Notes: a model not told the origin generated them from the letters alone. DNA of 33,592 nt from an archaeon (GCA_023245565.1 JAHFKB010000008.1:1-33592); one strand, 5' to 3'; counted from the first letter of the stretch, positions 15,601 to 23,332 are shown. Made by a program: numbers and translations.

Positions 15601-18211
15601 TCAACCTAGCTAAATGAGATGATAAACTAGATTCAAAATTAAAACTTGGAATTTTAGAAGGAATAATCACACAATCCTTTAATTTTAATTCTGCAGCATC
15701 TTTAGTTATAACATTCCCATTTTCCAAAATAAAAATACTATGGTCTTTAGTAACAGTTATTTGTCTTCCTGATTCTAAAGTAAATTTAATTAATTTCTCA
15801 TTAATTTTATGTCTATAAACAGATCTAATTGTTTTCCATTCTAATTTTTTATTACCAAAATTAAGAGATAAAGCTTCAAAATTTTCATTTAAATTAACAA
15901 ATTCTCCATCAAGATTACTACAATTTAAATTAACAAATTCTCCAATTTTAATAATTTGCAAAATTCCATTTTTTCTAACCAATAAAGGCTCATTAAAATC
16001 TAAAGAAGCCCCCTTACCAGAAACAAATCTTGCTTTTGGTGCAGCTTTAGAAATAAATTGTAATAATTGAGATTTTCCAGAGTTATGGCAAACAATACCA
16101 TTTGCTATAAAACTATGACTAACTGGAACTTCAAAATCAAAGACATCAATAACTCCAGAAGGTTCAACCTTAACAACTTTCTCCCATCTCTGAAATTTTT
16201 TCCTCTTTTGTATTTCACTTCTATTTTTTACAACTTCTAAAACTTTTTCTATTGCTTTTTTCTTTTTCTCACAATTAAATCCTATGTGTTGTGCAAACAT
16301 TTCAATATCATAAGATCTTCTTATACACAAATTATCTTCAACAATTCTTGAGTGAATTCCAAAATAAAGAAGTAATAATTGAACATCTCTTAAAAGTCCT
16401 GGAGTATGTGATTTTAATTGAATAGAAGTTCTTCCTCTCCCATTACCAAAAGCACACCCATCAGCGTCAAATAACCAGCTAATAAATTTAGCTATAACAT
16501 GTTTAGGACTTTTAAATATTTGTTGAGGAACTCTCTTACTTGATAAAAAAGAAAGTGATTGTGCTACTTGTCTACTATTAATTTCCATAATATGCATAGT
16601 TTGTTTAGAAACAAACTCTCTTATCAAACCATTTCCATCATCTATAGTTTTAATTTTTCCATCACTTTCAACAGAAAGAATGCTTGGTTCAATACTAAAT
16701 ACACTTCTCCATAAATTAGAAATTTTCAAAATTAAATCTGTTTCTTCATCATTAATATAACAAGTAACTCTATAACCCTTTGGATGAATATTTCCATCAC
16801 CAATTATATATCCACACAAAGAAGCTAATTCAGGAGTAAAATTTTCTGGTATATTAATTTCTTTTAATGGTCCTGATTTTTTTTCAACAGGTAAAAAATC
16901 AGTTGGCACAAGTTTCTCAATGTGATTTGGTATTTTAGGCATAACCCTTATTTTAGTATCTAACAAAATTTCATCTGCTCTTTTCCAACCTTCTTTAGTT
17001 AAAAATGGTTGATTATAAGTACAAACAACTTCTTTTCCACTTTCAGTAATTATTTTAAGAACTGGTTGTTTTTTATATTTCTGAAAAACTGTAGCAAAAT
17101 CATAAGCCTTATCTTTACTATCTCTTCTAATTTTAGTAACTACTTCTTTAATTGGTTGTAAATGTTTTTGACCTAAATTTTGAATTTCCTCCATTCCTTT
17201 ATAAAATAAAGCAACTTGTGAATCCCCTGCAATACAACCTGGATCTCCAACTAAAAGTACATGTATATCTCCTCTAGTTGTAGTTCCATCTGGTTTTTCT
17301 CTTCTCACACCGCCAAATAATTGTAATACTAATGCATCTTTAATTCTATCATGTCCATAAATACCTGGAGCAATTGCTTTTGTAAATTTTTCAAAAATTC
17401 TAGAATCTTTAGAAAAAGTAATTATTTTTTCCTCATCTTCCTTAGTTAAAATTAAATCACTATAGTCTTCTTGAACAGGTTCTATATTATTTGCTTCTAA
17501 AATTAAATCATATCTAATAGATTGTGCTCCGCTTTTCAATTGTATAGGAATTTCTTTTACTATTCCATAAACTCTAACTTTACTTCCAGGAGTTGTTCTC
17601 CTTTCCATTTTTGGTTCAACTAAATCTTCTTCAAGAAGTACACTTAATCTTTTAGGTTGTTCTCCACCATACAAACTTTCAGGAGATTCTTCTAATTTCA
17701 AATGTTGAACATCTATTAATTCTTTAGATAATAATCTAAATTTTCCTCTCCAACCGCAACTACATCTAGTTGGCTCTTTAAATTTCTGATCTATTTGTAA
17801 AATTGTAATAGAATTCCCACAACCAGCACATTCAAATTTTGCACTTGTTACTTGGGGTCTTACATCAGATGCTTGTCTAACAATTCCTTCTATAAATAAA
17901 AAACTTCCAAGATGTACACTTCTTACATCACTAATCTTCATTTTTTGAGTTTCAGGTAAATCTTTGAATCTAACTGATATACCTTTAACATCTTGAGGTA
18001 AGTCAAATTGCTCTAAAGCTAATTCTGCAGATTTAATTGTATCTTCTGGATTATCTAATAAATCATCTGCTACTTCATGATTAAAATTTACTAAATCTGA
18101 AAAAGAAATAATTAAAGATTTAGTACCTGATTTAAGAATATCATAAAACTGGCTTTTATAATGTAACTCTATAAATTCTTTAAACACCCCTATTTGATCA
18201 TTAACATCCAT
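12638..18211 (-). CDS. mcm: Replicative DNA helicase MCM with three inteins
   Basis: The precursor is 1857 aa from the ATG at 18211. An in-frame GTG 18 nt upstream is also open, but AGAGGT lies just before the ATG. Removing three inteins (385, 458 and 340 aa) leaves a 674-aa helicase, the usual archaeal size. In numbering from the GTG: N-terminal zinc site C134, C137, C156, C158; Walker A GDPG (328-331) joined by splicing to SGKSQ (717-721); Walker B CAVDELDK (D1235, E1236); sensor 1 AAANPK (N1619); arginine finger LINRFD (R1644); C-terminal winged helix (about 1795-1863). MCM unwinds DNA as a hexameric ring at the fork. The reading frame is open throughout, so splicing is required for function. 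The OB/winged-helix gene follows 1 nt later. Confidence 0.97.
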   Translation of the reverse strand: MDVNDQIGVFKEFIELHYKSQFYDILKSGTKSLIISFSDLVNFNHEVADDLLDNPEDTIKSAELALEQFDLPQDVKGISVRFKDLPETQKMKISDVRSVHLGSFLFIEGIVRQASDVRPQVTSAKFECAGCGNSITILQIDQKFKEPTRCSCGWRGKFRLLSKELIDVQHLKLEESPESLYGGEQPKRLSVLLEEDLVEPKMERRTTPGSKVRVYGIVKEIPIQLKSGAQSIRYDLILEANNIEPVQEDYSDLILTKEDEEKIITFSKDSRIFEKFTKAIAPGIYGHDRIKDALVLQLFGGVRREKPDGTTTRGDIHVLLVGDPGCIAGDSQVALFYKGMEEIQNLGQKHLQPIKEVVTKIRRDSKDKAYDFATVFQKYKKQPVLKIITESGKEVVCTYNQPFLTKEGWKRADEILLDTKIRVMPKIPNHIEKLVPTDFLPVEKKSGPLKEINIPENFTPELASLCGYIIGDGNIHPKGYRVTCYINDEETDLILKISNLWRSVFSIEPSILSVESDGKIKTIDDGNGLIREFVSKQTMHIMEINSRQVAQSLSFLSSKRVPQQIFKSPKHVIAKFISWLFDADGCAFGNGRGRTSIQLKSHTPGLLRDVQLLLLYFGIHSRIVEDNLCIRRSYDIEMFAQHIGFNCEKKKKAIEKVLEVVKNRSEIQKRKKFQRWEKVVKVEPSGVIDVFDFEVPVSHSFIANGIVCHNSGKSQLLQFISKAAPKARFVSGKGASLDFNEPLLVRKNGILQIIKIGEFVNLNCSNLDGEFVNLNENFEALSLNFGNKKLEWKTIRSVYRHKINEKLIKFTLESGRQITVTKDHSIFILENGNVITKDAAELKLKDCVIIPSKIPSFNFESSLSSHLARLIGYYIAEGHIVNKDGSYKIEFTLNKSEDKIINDIKTISKEYLGSEARSYSHGDNGVRVIIYGREAYKKFTYLFPEIVGKYALTKRIPVLILNSNSEIKREFIKGYIAGDAGVTKSRELMSDLLYLYLEESIIASCNLRLEDGESEIKGRKIQMNGFRYDLKAPHPKKKFKNRYTNPPFESLGRLLNDYFFKAKISNDYLRANYSRIGNKHFFQRLNFINENIIVEGAELKNIFGESVLEYFKDNEQVFTKIKVGRQVMISLSEFGKQLMEELIEFKILMNGDLGFVRIKKIEEVDSSSPYVYDVSVPGNENFIGGFGGVVCHNSGAGMTASVVKDEFLKGWSLEAGALVLANKGLCAVDELDKIDKEDTAALHSAMEQQIIPISKANIQACYSEDTEVLTEFGWKKYFEVKDLKIANYDIKINKIRFLKHNGLYVYNYDNLMYNFKDKRNDILVTPNHRMLVKERNHKNYSVVEAQDIKYSCFNFLNAANLDNRSMKYFILPAIKHKQNRIHPKYTHQHKDKKIPIDLWLEFLGYYLTEGGIETEPTISISQKKGKNADKIKKCLLKFSNLIGSKLTEISDDKYYWFKITSTQLCTFLKNNASGKDDKKSCSLNLSLYSKEQLEVLYNAMLLGDGSKDKKSYSSTSLSLINLFQAVASIIGKSASMHIQYEEGYRGRKRSYRVSLSDRTKLFISNKSIKKIKYKGKVFCFATNTGFFITRRNGKVTIQGNTLTCQTTLLAAANPKLGRFDPYTPIASQIDLPSTLINRFDLIFPVRDIPSRERDEKIALHVLESSTSDDIYNTEISVEFLRKYISYAKRNLKPSLTKSAIHEIKEFYVQLRNSGKADDAGVKPIPISARQLEGVLRLSEASARVRLDDKVSKEDAKRAIDLLRHCLMQVGFDPETGQIDIDRVSSGISASTRSKIISVKEIIMDLEGKGLKEIPIEEIISQAASKGIEESKVEEAIDQLKKNGDIFEPKRNFIARVR
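13412..14431 (-). mobile_element. MCM intein 3, at NIQA/TLTCQT (340 aa)
   Basis: Splicing gives ...SKANIQA-TLTCQTTLLAAANPK, the normal MCM sequence just before sensor 1. Block A is CYSEDTEVL, block B VTPNHRML with His, endonuclease motifs LGYYLTEGG (E1415) and AMLLGDGSK (D1510). The C-terminus is VTIQGN before +1 Thr: the penultimate residue is Gly, not the usual His. The nucleophiles Cys1 and Thr+1 and the terminal Asn are intact. Confidence 0.94.
14633..16006 (-). mobile_element. MCM intein 2, at SGKGA/SGAG (458 aa)
   Basis: MCM proteins carry a conserved SGKGASGAG-type motif here. Splicing restores it if the intein begins at Ser742 (SLDFNEPLLV) and ends VVCHN before +1 Ser. It is thus a Ser1 intein. 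Block B is VTKDHSIF with its His; endonuclease motifs are LIGYYIAEG (E883) and GYIAGDAGV (D985). Block F has GNENFIGG where other inteins have His. The 458-aa length includes a 12-residue tandem duplication near the start. Confidence 0.94.
15887..15944 (-). repeat. Two-copy tandem repeat inside MCM intein 2
   Basis: A 22-nt perfect direct repeat at 15887-15908 and 15923-15944 (period 36 nt) encodes GEFVNLN twice, 12 residues apart (763-769 and 775-781). The period is a whole number of codons, so the frame is kept. It looks like a recent slipped duplication at the start of the intein. Confidence 0.8.
16082..17236 (-). mobile_element. MCM intein 1, in the Walker A loop (385 aa)
   Basis: The protein is split at GDPG/C...HN/SGKSQ, inside the P-loop. 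Block A starts CIAGDSQV; the end is HSFIANGIVCHN with C-terminal Asn and +1 Ser. The LAGLIDADG endonuclease has both acid residues: CGYIIGDGN (D478) and ISWLFDADG (D590). Block B, normally TxxH, reads TYNQP, so the usual histidine is Gln (CAA codon). All other splicing residues are present. Length is typical of an intein with homing endonuclease. Confidence 0.95.
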
Positions 18212-18214
18212 ATT

Positions 18215-18220
18215 ACCTCT
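18215..18220 (-). promoter_or_regulatory. Shine-Dalgarno of MCM, decides the start
   Basis: AGAGGT lies 3 nt before the ATG at 18211 and is downstream of the alternative GTG at 18229, for which no Shine-Dalgarno is visible. A TATA-like ATTATATATTTTAAAAT around 18267 would give a leader of about 30 nt that contains this site. The 18212-18361 gap holds nothing else I can name. Confidence 0.5.
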
Positions 18221-18361
18221 ATAACTCACACTTGTTTAAAAAATATACGCTATTTTAAAATATATAATCATTTTAGAATTTATAAAACTTTATAACTGAT
18301 AAGTGAAAGATTTTCAGATAAATTTCCAAAGTTTAAAATATTTAATTAATTCAAACATAAT

Positions 18362-18679
18362 ATGAGTAAAACTCAACCAGGCAGTTTATGGCGTTTAAGA
18401 TCAGGGAAATCTCAGCTTGAAAATTTAGTAATTCTAGAATTAACTCAAGAAAGCATAGCAAGATGGAAAGAAGAATTAGAAGAAAAGAGAAATAATTGTA
18501 AACATGAAAATGCATTAAGATTTGGCCCAACATATACAATAAGATTTGATGGTTCAATGAAAAAAACAAATGGTTATTATTGCCCAGATTGTTTAAAAGA
18601 TAGTAATAACCCAATTGGAAAATACAAAAGAATATTACAAGTTCCAGATGAAGAAATTTTTAAAAGAGTATTATATTAA
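18362..18679 (+). CDS. Hypothetical small protein with possible zinc site
   Basis: Not recognised. 105 aa; a helical middle (about 26-45) is followed by CKHE (C46, H48) and YYCPDCLKD (C74, C77), a spacing that could bind one zinc ion, perhaps as a small zinc-ribbon. The basic N-terminus (SLWRLRSGKSQ) might contact nucleic acid, which is only a guess. A TATA-like TTTAAAATATTTAA lies about 25 nt upstream. The stop overlaps the Rieske gene stop by four bases (TTAA). Confidence 0.65.
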   Translation: MSKTQPGSLWRLRSGKSQLENLVILELTQESIARWKEELEEKRNNCKHENALRFGPTYTIRFDGSMKKTNGYYCPDCLKDSNNPIGKYKRILQVPDEEIFKRVLY

Positions 18680-18987
18680 ATCCCAACTAAAACTTTTTCT
18701 CCATCAATTTTAACTTTATAAGTTCTAAGACTATATCCAGGATGATTTAAACAAACCCCAGTTTTAATATTAAACATATATTGATGACCAGGACATATAA
18801 CTTCTTGATCATCTAATTCTCCTTGACTTAAATCTCCACTAGAATGAGGACAAATAGAATTCATTGCATAAACTTTCCCATTTAAGTAAAATAAAACAAT
18901 TTGATTTTTATCTAAAGTAACTAATTTTCTTTTATTATCTCTAAGCTCATCTAAATTAGCAACTTCAAAAAAATCCAAAAAAATCAC
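18676..18987 (-). CDS. Rieske-type [2Fe-2S] ferredoxin
   Basis: A stand-alone Rieske protein of 103 aa. The two cluster-binding loops are CPHSSGDL (C46, H48) and CPGHQYMF (C65, H68), giving the 2 Cys + 2 His ligands. It resembles the ferredoxin components of dioxygenases and NirD-like proteins; it probably carries electrons to an unknown partner. It begins directly after the TBP stop with no gap, most likely with GTG (18987; a TTG is three codons later), and therefore depends on the TBP transcript. There is no oxygenase or reductase in the window. Confidence 0.9.
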   Translation of the reverse strand: MIFLDFFEVANLDELRDNKRKLVTLDKNQIVLFYLNGKVYAMNSICPHSSGDLSQGELDDQEVICPGHQYMFNIKTGVCLNHPGYSLRTYKVKIDGEKVLVGI

Positions 18988-19536
18988 CTAAGCTTTTTTC
19001 TTTAATTCTAATAAATTTTTCACAAGTAAATCTAAAGCTTCTTTTAATTTACTTTCACTTCTTGTCCCAGTACATACAATTTTTCCATTGCTAAATAATA
19101 AAAATGTAGCCCTAGTTCCACTTAATTTGTAAACTAAACCTGGAAATTGTTCTGGTTCATATTCAGTATTATCTAACTGCATTGCTAGCATATTTAAATT
19201 TAAATCCATTCCAATACCACCAGATGCAACCATGTTTTGTACAGTTACTCTTGGTTGAGCAGTAATTTTAATTCCAATTTTCTCAACATTTTTAATAATT
19301 TGTTTAATAGCTTCTCTTAATTTTGACATAACTCTCGCACCAGTGCAAACAACATTTCCACTTCCAAAAATTAATGCAGAAGTTTTAGGTTCTCTAATTC
19401 TCATAACTAAACCTGGAAATTGTTCTGGATTATATTCTGTATTTGGTAATTTTTCAGCTAATTTTATTAAAGGAATGTCATGTTCTAAACTTGTAGAAGC
19501 AACAATATTAACAATTTTTAATTCTTTCTTAACCAT
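18988..19536 (-). CDS. tbp: TATA-binding protein
   Basis: General transcription factor that bends promoter DNA. The 182-aa protein is the classic saddle built of two direct repeats: IVNIVASTSLEHDIPL... and VQNMVASGGIGMDLNL..., each with NTEY(N/E)PEQFPGLV and VVCTGAR/IVCTGTR. The repeat phenylalanines that insert into DNA are seen in LIFGSG and FLLFSNG. Length is normal. A Shine-Dalgarno-like GGGGGAG lies about 8 nt before the ATG, so unlike many genes here it seems to have a leader. The Rieske gene follows at once. Confidence 0.97.
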   Translation of the reverse strand: MVKKELKIVNIVASTSLEHDIPLIKLAEKLPNTEYNPEQFPGLVMRIREPKTSALIFGSGNVVCTGARVMSKLREAIKQIIKNVEKIGIKITAQPRVTVQNMVASGGIGMDLNLNMLAMQLDNTEYEPEQFPGLVYKLSGTRATFLLFSNGKIVCTGTRSESKLKEALDLLVKNLLELKKKA

Positions 19537-19583
19537 ATAATTCTCCCCCTATATTTAAACTTTATAAGTAATATGCAGAAAGG

Positions 19584-19593
19584 TTTATAAATA
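19584..19593 (+). promoter_or_regulatory. TATA box of the 19617 gene
   Basis: TTTATAAATA, centred 28-29 nt before the plus-strand ATG at 19617. On the minus strand the same region could serve TBP with a leader of about 28 nt. Confidence 0.4.
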
Positions 19594-19616
19594 TTATATA
19601 AAGTGAAATACAACTT

Positions 19617-19967
19617 ATGAGTAATGAATGTTTAGATAAAATAAGTGATGTTTGGCACACTACATATGATTTTACTTGTTTTCACCTAGATACTAAAAAA
19701 GGTTTTTATGTAATTGTAGAAAAAATTCCTTTAGCAGTAAATAACAAAGTAAAAGTCATAGGTCTAGAATTAATAATTAATGATATAGATGAGCCAAAAG
19801 AAAGATATAATGAACCACTAATTATAATGGTTGAAGAAATGATTGTTTATGGTTCAACAATTTATAAAATTGAAAACTATAGATTAAAAAGTTCAAACCC
19901 AAATTTAAAATATCAGCTAGGATTTTTATTAGGACAAAAACCTAAATTATTTAGGATAGCAAATTAA
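19617..19967 (+). CDS. Hypothetical 116-residue protein
   Basis: Not recognised. A beta-rich small protein with strands GFYVIVEKIPLAV, KVKVIGLELIIND, PLIIMVEEMIVYG and a C-terminal LKYQLGFLLGQKPKLF. No metal or catalytic motif is seen. Transcribed alone from a TATA box about 28 nt upstream. Its last 17 nt overlap the 3' end of the IleRS gene on the other strand, the longest convergent overlap in the window. Confidence 0.65.
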   Translation: MSNECLDKISDVWHTTYDFTCFHLDTKKGFYVIVEKIPLAVNNKVKVIGLELIINDIDEPKERYNEPLIIMVEEMIVYGSTIYKIENYRLKSSNPNLKYQLGFLLGQKPKLFRIAN

Positions 19968-22818
19968 ATCCAACTTCAAACTTTTTTCCTCTTACTTCAG
20001 AATCAGCTTTATATTTAACATTTTCAACTTTCCCAAATAATAATTTTTTAGCTCCAACTTTTTCTTGGATTTGTTTTTTCCAATTTTTTAAATCAACTTC
20101 AGTATCAATAAACAATTCAATTTGATTTTCTTTTTTAAGCGCAGCTTCTTTTCTTAAAGCTTGAACTCTCCTCATAACTTCTCTAGAAAATCCTTCTTGT
20201 TCTAATTCTTTAGTTAATTTTGTATCTAATTCTATTTCACCAAAGTCTCCAATAGCAACACCTAAAATTTTATCATCAATTGATTTTTTCTTAATTTTAA
20301 AATTAACTTTCTTAACATTTAATTGCATAGAAATTAATTCAGATAATTTTTCTAATTTCTTAACTAATTTTTTAGTATCTTCTTTTTCATATAAATTTAC
20401 AAAAGCTTCAGCTAAAGGCCACCTAACATTTATTTTTTCTCTATCTCTAAAAGCCATTCCTGCTTCTATAACTTTGTTTAAAACAACAAATGATCCTTCT
20501 AAATCTTTATCTATTAATTTTTTATCAGCTTTAGGCCAAGATTGTAAATGTATAGAATCTTTTTTATAAACATCCAAGTTTACTTTTTCTGTAAAAAATG
20601 GTAAAAATGGAGCCATTAAAATCATAGCATCAAAGTAAGAATCATAAAGTACCTTCTGAATTTTACCATCATCTAAATAATCCCTAATAAAATGAACATA
20701 AGTTTTAGACAAATCAAATAATAAGAAATTTTTAATTTCTTCTATAGCTTTATGATAATCTAAATTATCTAAATGTTCTGTAACTTTATTTTTTAAACCT
20801 TCTCTCCTAGATAAAATCCATAAACTAGCAGGATCTTTACTATTTTCTTTAGAAATTTTCACACAATTTTGTTTAACATAATTAGCTAAGTTTTGTATAA
20901 CTAATAAATAACGTTGTATTTCTTTACCAGGACCATAACCAAAATTTAAATTAAATTGTGGATTTTGGCTGCAGTATTGCCACCTCATAACATCAGCACC
21001 CATTTTCTGAACTGCTTCATCAAACCAAATAGCATTTCCTTTACTCTTATGCATTCCTTCACCTTTCTCATCTCTAACTTCTTCATAACAAAGAATTCTT
21101 TTATAAGGTGCTTTTCCAACTAAAGCAACTGACATAAATAATTGAGCATAAAACCATAATCTAATTTGTGCTCTCATTTCTATTTCTAAATCAATAGGGA
21201 ACCATTTTTCCCAATATTTTTTATCATCAAAATATTTTAAAGTTGAAAAAGGAACAATACCAGCATCTAACCAACAATCACCAACATCAGTTATTCTAGA
21301 AATTTTCTCTCCGCATTTACATTTAATTTGTATTTCATCAATCCAAGGTCTATGTAATTCTGGTAAAGAATCAACAAGTTTTGGATTAACAGCTTTTTCT
21401 TTTAATTCTTTTATAGAACCAATAATTTCTAAATTATTGCATTTATCACATTCATAAAACATTAATGGTAAACCCCAATATCTTCTTCTAGAAATATTCC
21501 AATCTTCCATATTGTCTAACCAATCTTGCATTAATTTTCCAATATGTTCAGGATGCCACTCAACTTCACTAGATGCTTTCTTCATTAAAGGTCTAATTTC
21601 TTCACAAGAAATAAACCAGCTAGAATCTAATCTAAATATTAATTCTTCTTTACATCTCCAACAAACAGGATATCTGTGTTTATAATTTTCAACTTTATAT
21701 AATAATTTCCTATTATCTAAATCTTTGATTATTTCTTTTTTTACACTCTTAACATTTTTACCAGTTAACCATCCAAAACCAGGATTATAATTTCCATATT
21801 CATCAACAGCACAAGGTAATAAAACTAATTTTAATTTCTTACCCAATTCATTATCTTCTGCACCACAATTTGGAGCAATATGTACAATTCCAGTTCCATC
21901 GCTAGCACTAACTTGATCCCAAGCAACAACATGATGTTTTAATCCTTTTTGAATTTCTAAATCTGGATAAAAAGATTCATACTCCCACCCAAGCATATCA
22001 GCACCTTTTAAATATTTTAAAACTAAAGAATTTCCACCAAGTTTATTTAAAGCAGCTTCTGATAAATAATAAATTTCTCCATCTTTACTAGCTTGAACAT
22101 ATGACAATTCAGGATTAACAGCAGCAACAAGATTACTAGACAAAGTCCACTCAGTTGTTGTCCATATTAATAAATATTCATTTTTCTTTCCTTTAATCTT
22201 AGCTTTAACAAAAACAGAAGGATGAACTAGATCAGCATAACCATCATCACTCATTTCATGTTTAGAACTAGAAGTTCCGCACCTTATACACCAAGGAAGA
22301 ATTCTAAATCCTTTGTAAAGCCACCCTTTCTCATGACATTTTTTAAGAAAATACCAAATAGAAGTAATATTATCATCACTCATTGTAAAATAATCATTAC
22401 CCCAATCCATCCATTGGCCTAAAAATTTAGATTGTTCTATCTGAACTTTAGAAAATTTTTCAACTCTTTGTTTACAAGCTTTAGAAAAACTAGCTAAACC
22501 AAAATTTTCAATATCTTTTTTAGAATTAAATCCTAAATCTTTCTCAGTTTCAACTTCCAGCCACAAACCTTGGCAATCAAAACCATTTTGAAATCTTTCA
22601 TCATATCCTTGCATTGCTTTATATCTTTGATAAAGATCTTTCAATGTTCTGCCCCAAGCATGATGTACTCCCATAGGATTATTAGCAGTTATAGGGCCAT
22701 CCATAAAAGAAAAAGATTCCTTGCCTTTGATATTTTTCCTTAATTTATCAAATATTTTTTTAGAATCCCAATAAGATAAAATCTCTTTCTGAGTTTCAAA
22801 ATCACTATAATTTGACAT
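19951..22818 (-). CDS. ileS: Isoleucyl-tRNA synthetase, variant class I type
   Basis: A 955-aa class I aminoacyl-tRNA synthetase charging tRNA-Ile in the cytoplasm. The HIGH motif reads GVHH (50-53, in NNPMGVHHAWGRTLKD) and KMSKS reads GMHKS (588-592, GEGMHKSKGN); these are characteristic of a divergent IleRS-like branch. The CP1 editing domain is present: IWTTTEWTLSSN (usual TTTPWT, here Glu for Pro) and GTGIVHIAPNCGAED. Zinc knuckles occur at CIRCG, CWRCK, CDKC and CKCG. The anticodon-binding helices follow (RRYWGLPL, NLANYVKQN, LDNLDYHKA). A GGTGA Shine-Dalgarno-like site precedes the ATG. Ile rather than Val or Leu is the best match, but specificity cannot be proved by eye. Confidence 0.88.
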   Translation of the reverse strand: MSNYSDFETQKEILSYWDSKKIFDKLRKNIKGKESFSFMDGPITANNPMGVHHAWGRTLKDLYQRYKAMQGYDERFQNGFDCQGLWLEVETEKDLGFNSKKDIENFGLASFSKACKQRVEKFSKVQIEQSKFLGQWMDWGNDYFTMSDDNITSIWYFLKKCHEKGWLYKGFRILPWCIRCGTSSSKHEMSDDGYADLVHPSVFVKAKIKGKKNEYLLIWTTTEWTLSSNLVAAVNPELSYVQASKDGEIYYLSEAALNKLGGNSLVLKYLKGADMLGWEYESFYPDLEIQKGLKHHVVAWDQVSASDGTGIVHIAPNCGAEDNELGKKLKLVLLPCAVDEYGNYNPGFGWLTGKNVKSVKKEIIKDLDNRKLLYKVENYKHRYPVCWRCKEELIFRLDSSWFISCEEIRPLMKKASSEVEWHPEHIGKLMQDWLDNMEDWNISRRRYWGLPLMFYECDKCNNLEIIGSIKELKEKAVNPKLVDSLPELHRPWIDEIQIKCKCGEKISRITDVGDCWLDAGIVPFSTLKYFDDKKYWEKWFPIDLEIEMRAQIRLWFYAQLFMSVALVGKAPYKRILCYEEVRDEKGEGMHKSKGNAIWFDEAVQKMGADVMRWQYCSQNPQFNLNFGYGPGKEIQRYLLVIQNLANYVKQNCVKISKENSKDPASLWILSRREGLKNKVTEHLDNLDYHKAIEEIKNFLLFDLSKTYVHFIRDYLDDGKIQKVLYDSYFDAMILMAPFLPFFTEKVNLDVYKKDSIHLQSWPKADKKLIDKDLEGSFVVLNKVIEAGMAFRDREKINVRWPLAEAFVNLYEKEDTKKLVKKLEKLSELISMQLNVKKVNFKIKKKSIDDKILGVAIGDFGEIELDTKLTKELEQEGFSREVMRRVQALRKEAALKKENQIELFIDTEVDLKNWKKQIQEKVGAKKLLFGKVENVKYKADSEVRGKKFEVGFNLLS

Positions 22819-22974
22819 AAATTGGTTCCTTCACCTGAATTTATAAATATTACCAAAAGAAATAATAGTATAATATCACTTAAAATAAAAACAAAAATTT
22901 AATATATTATTAAATTAATTTTAAATTACAAGAATTAGTTAAATTCTATTTCTTGAATATAGGGAGTGGATATA

Positions 22975-23247
22975 ATGGAAAGAACATTTCAAAGAAGAAG
23001 TTTTGCACCAATAAGAGTTGGTGATGAAGTAGACGTAAAAATAGAAGCAGTTGGCGCAAAAGGTGATGGAATTGCTAAAATAAAAGGTTTCGTAATTTTT
23101 GTACCTGGTGCAAAAGAAGGTGAAACATTAAAAGTAAAGATATTAAAAGTTCTTAAAAAAATGAGCTTCGCTGAAGTTGTAGGACAATCAACTGGCCCTG
23201 TAGAAGAATCAAGTAGTGAAGAACAAGAAGAATCTGAAGAATATTAA
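22975..23247 (+). CDS. TRAM-domain RNA-binding protein
   Basis: A 90-aa single-domain TRAM protein: VGDEVDVKIEAVGAKGDGIAKI and GFVIFVPGAKEGETLKVKILKV are the standard TRAM beta-barrel strands. A basic N-terminus (RTFQRRSFAP) and an acidic Ser/Glu tail (EESSSEEQEESEEY) flank it. Small archaeal TRAM proteins act as RNA chaperones or cold-shock-like factors. The ATG at 22975 is preferred to a GTG 9 nt upstream because GGAG is then 8 nt away. It is divergent from IleRS; the 156-nt gap between holds no other feature I can name. Confidence 0.9.
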   Translation: MERTFQRRSFAPIRVGDEVDVKIEAVGAKGDGIAKIKGFVIFVPGAKEGETLKVKILKVLKKMSFAEVVGQSTGPVEESSSEEQEESEEY

Positions 23248-23269
23248 TTTCTTCTTTTTTATTTATTTT
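23248..23269 (+). terminator. T-rich transcription terminator after the TRAM gene
   Basis: A pyrimidine, T-dominated run starts right after the TRAM stop codon (TTTCTTCTTTTTT, then more T). Archaeal polymerase stops at such oligo-T tracts without a hairpin. Confidence 0.5.
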
Positions 23270-23303
23270 AAAATAATTATCAATCTACCACAGTCCAATT
23301 AAA

Positions 23304-23311
23304 TTTATAAA
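23304..23311 (+). promoter_or_regulatory. TATA box of the clamp-loader operon
   Basis: TTTATAAA preceded by an A-rich BRE-like stretch, centred 25-26 nt before the RfcS ATG at 23333, consistent with a leaderless mRNA. Confidence 0.6.
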
Positions 23312-23332
23312 GAAACTTAACATTCTTAGATT

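Noticed and set aside
12638-18211. Very long MCM frame taken as gene fusion
   Set aside because: The extra segments have intein blocks and endonuclease motifs, and removing them restores the normal MCM motifs.
18212-18229. GTG start giving six extra residues to MCM
   Set aside because: The ATG at 18211 has AGAGGT just before it; no such site precedes the GTG.
18351-18614. Minus-strand open frame of hydrophobic residues
   Set aside because: Mirror of the plus-strand gene at 18362; its leucine-rich content is what antisense of AT-rich coding gives.
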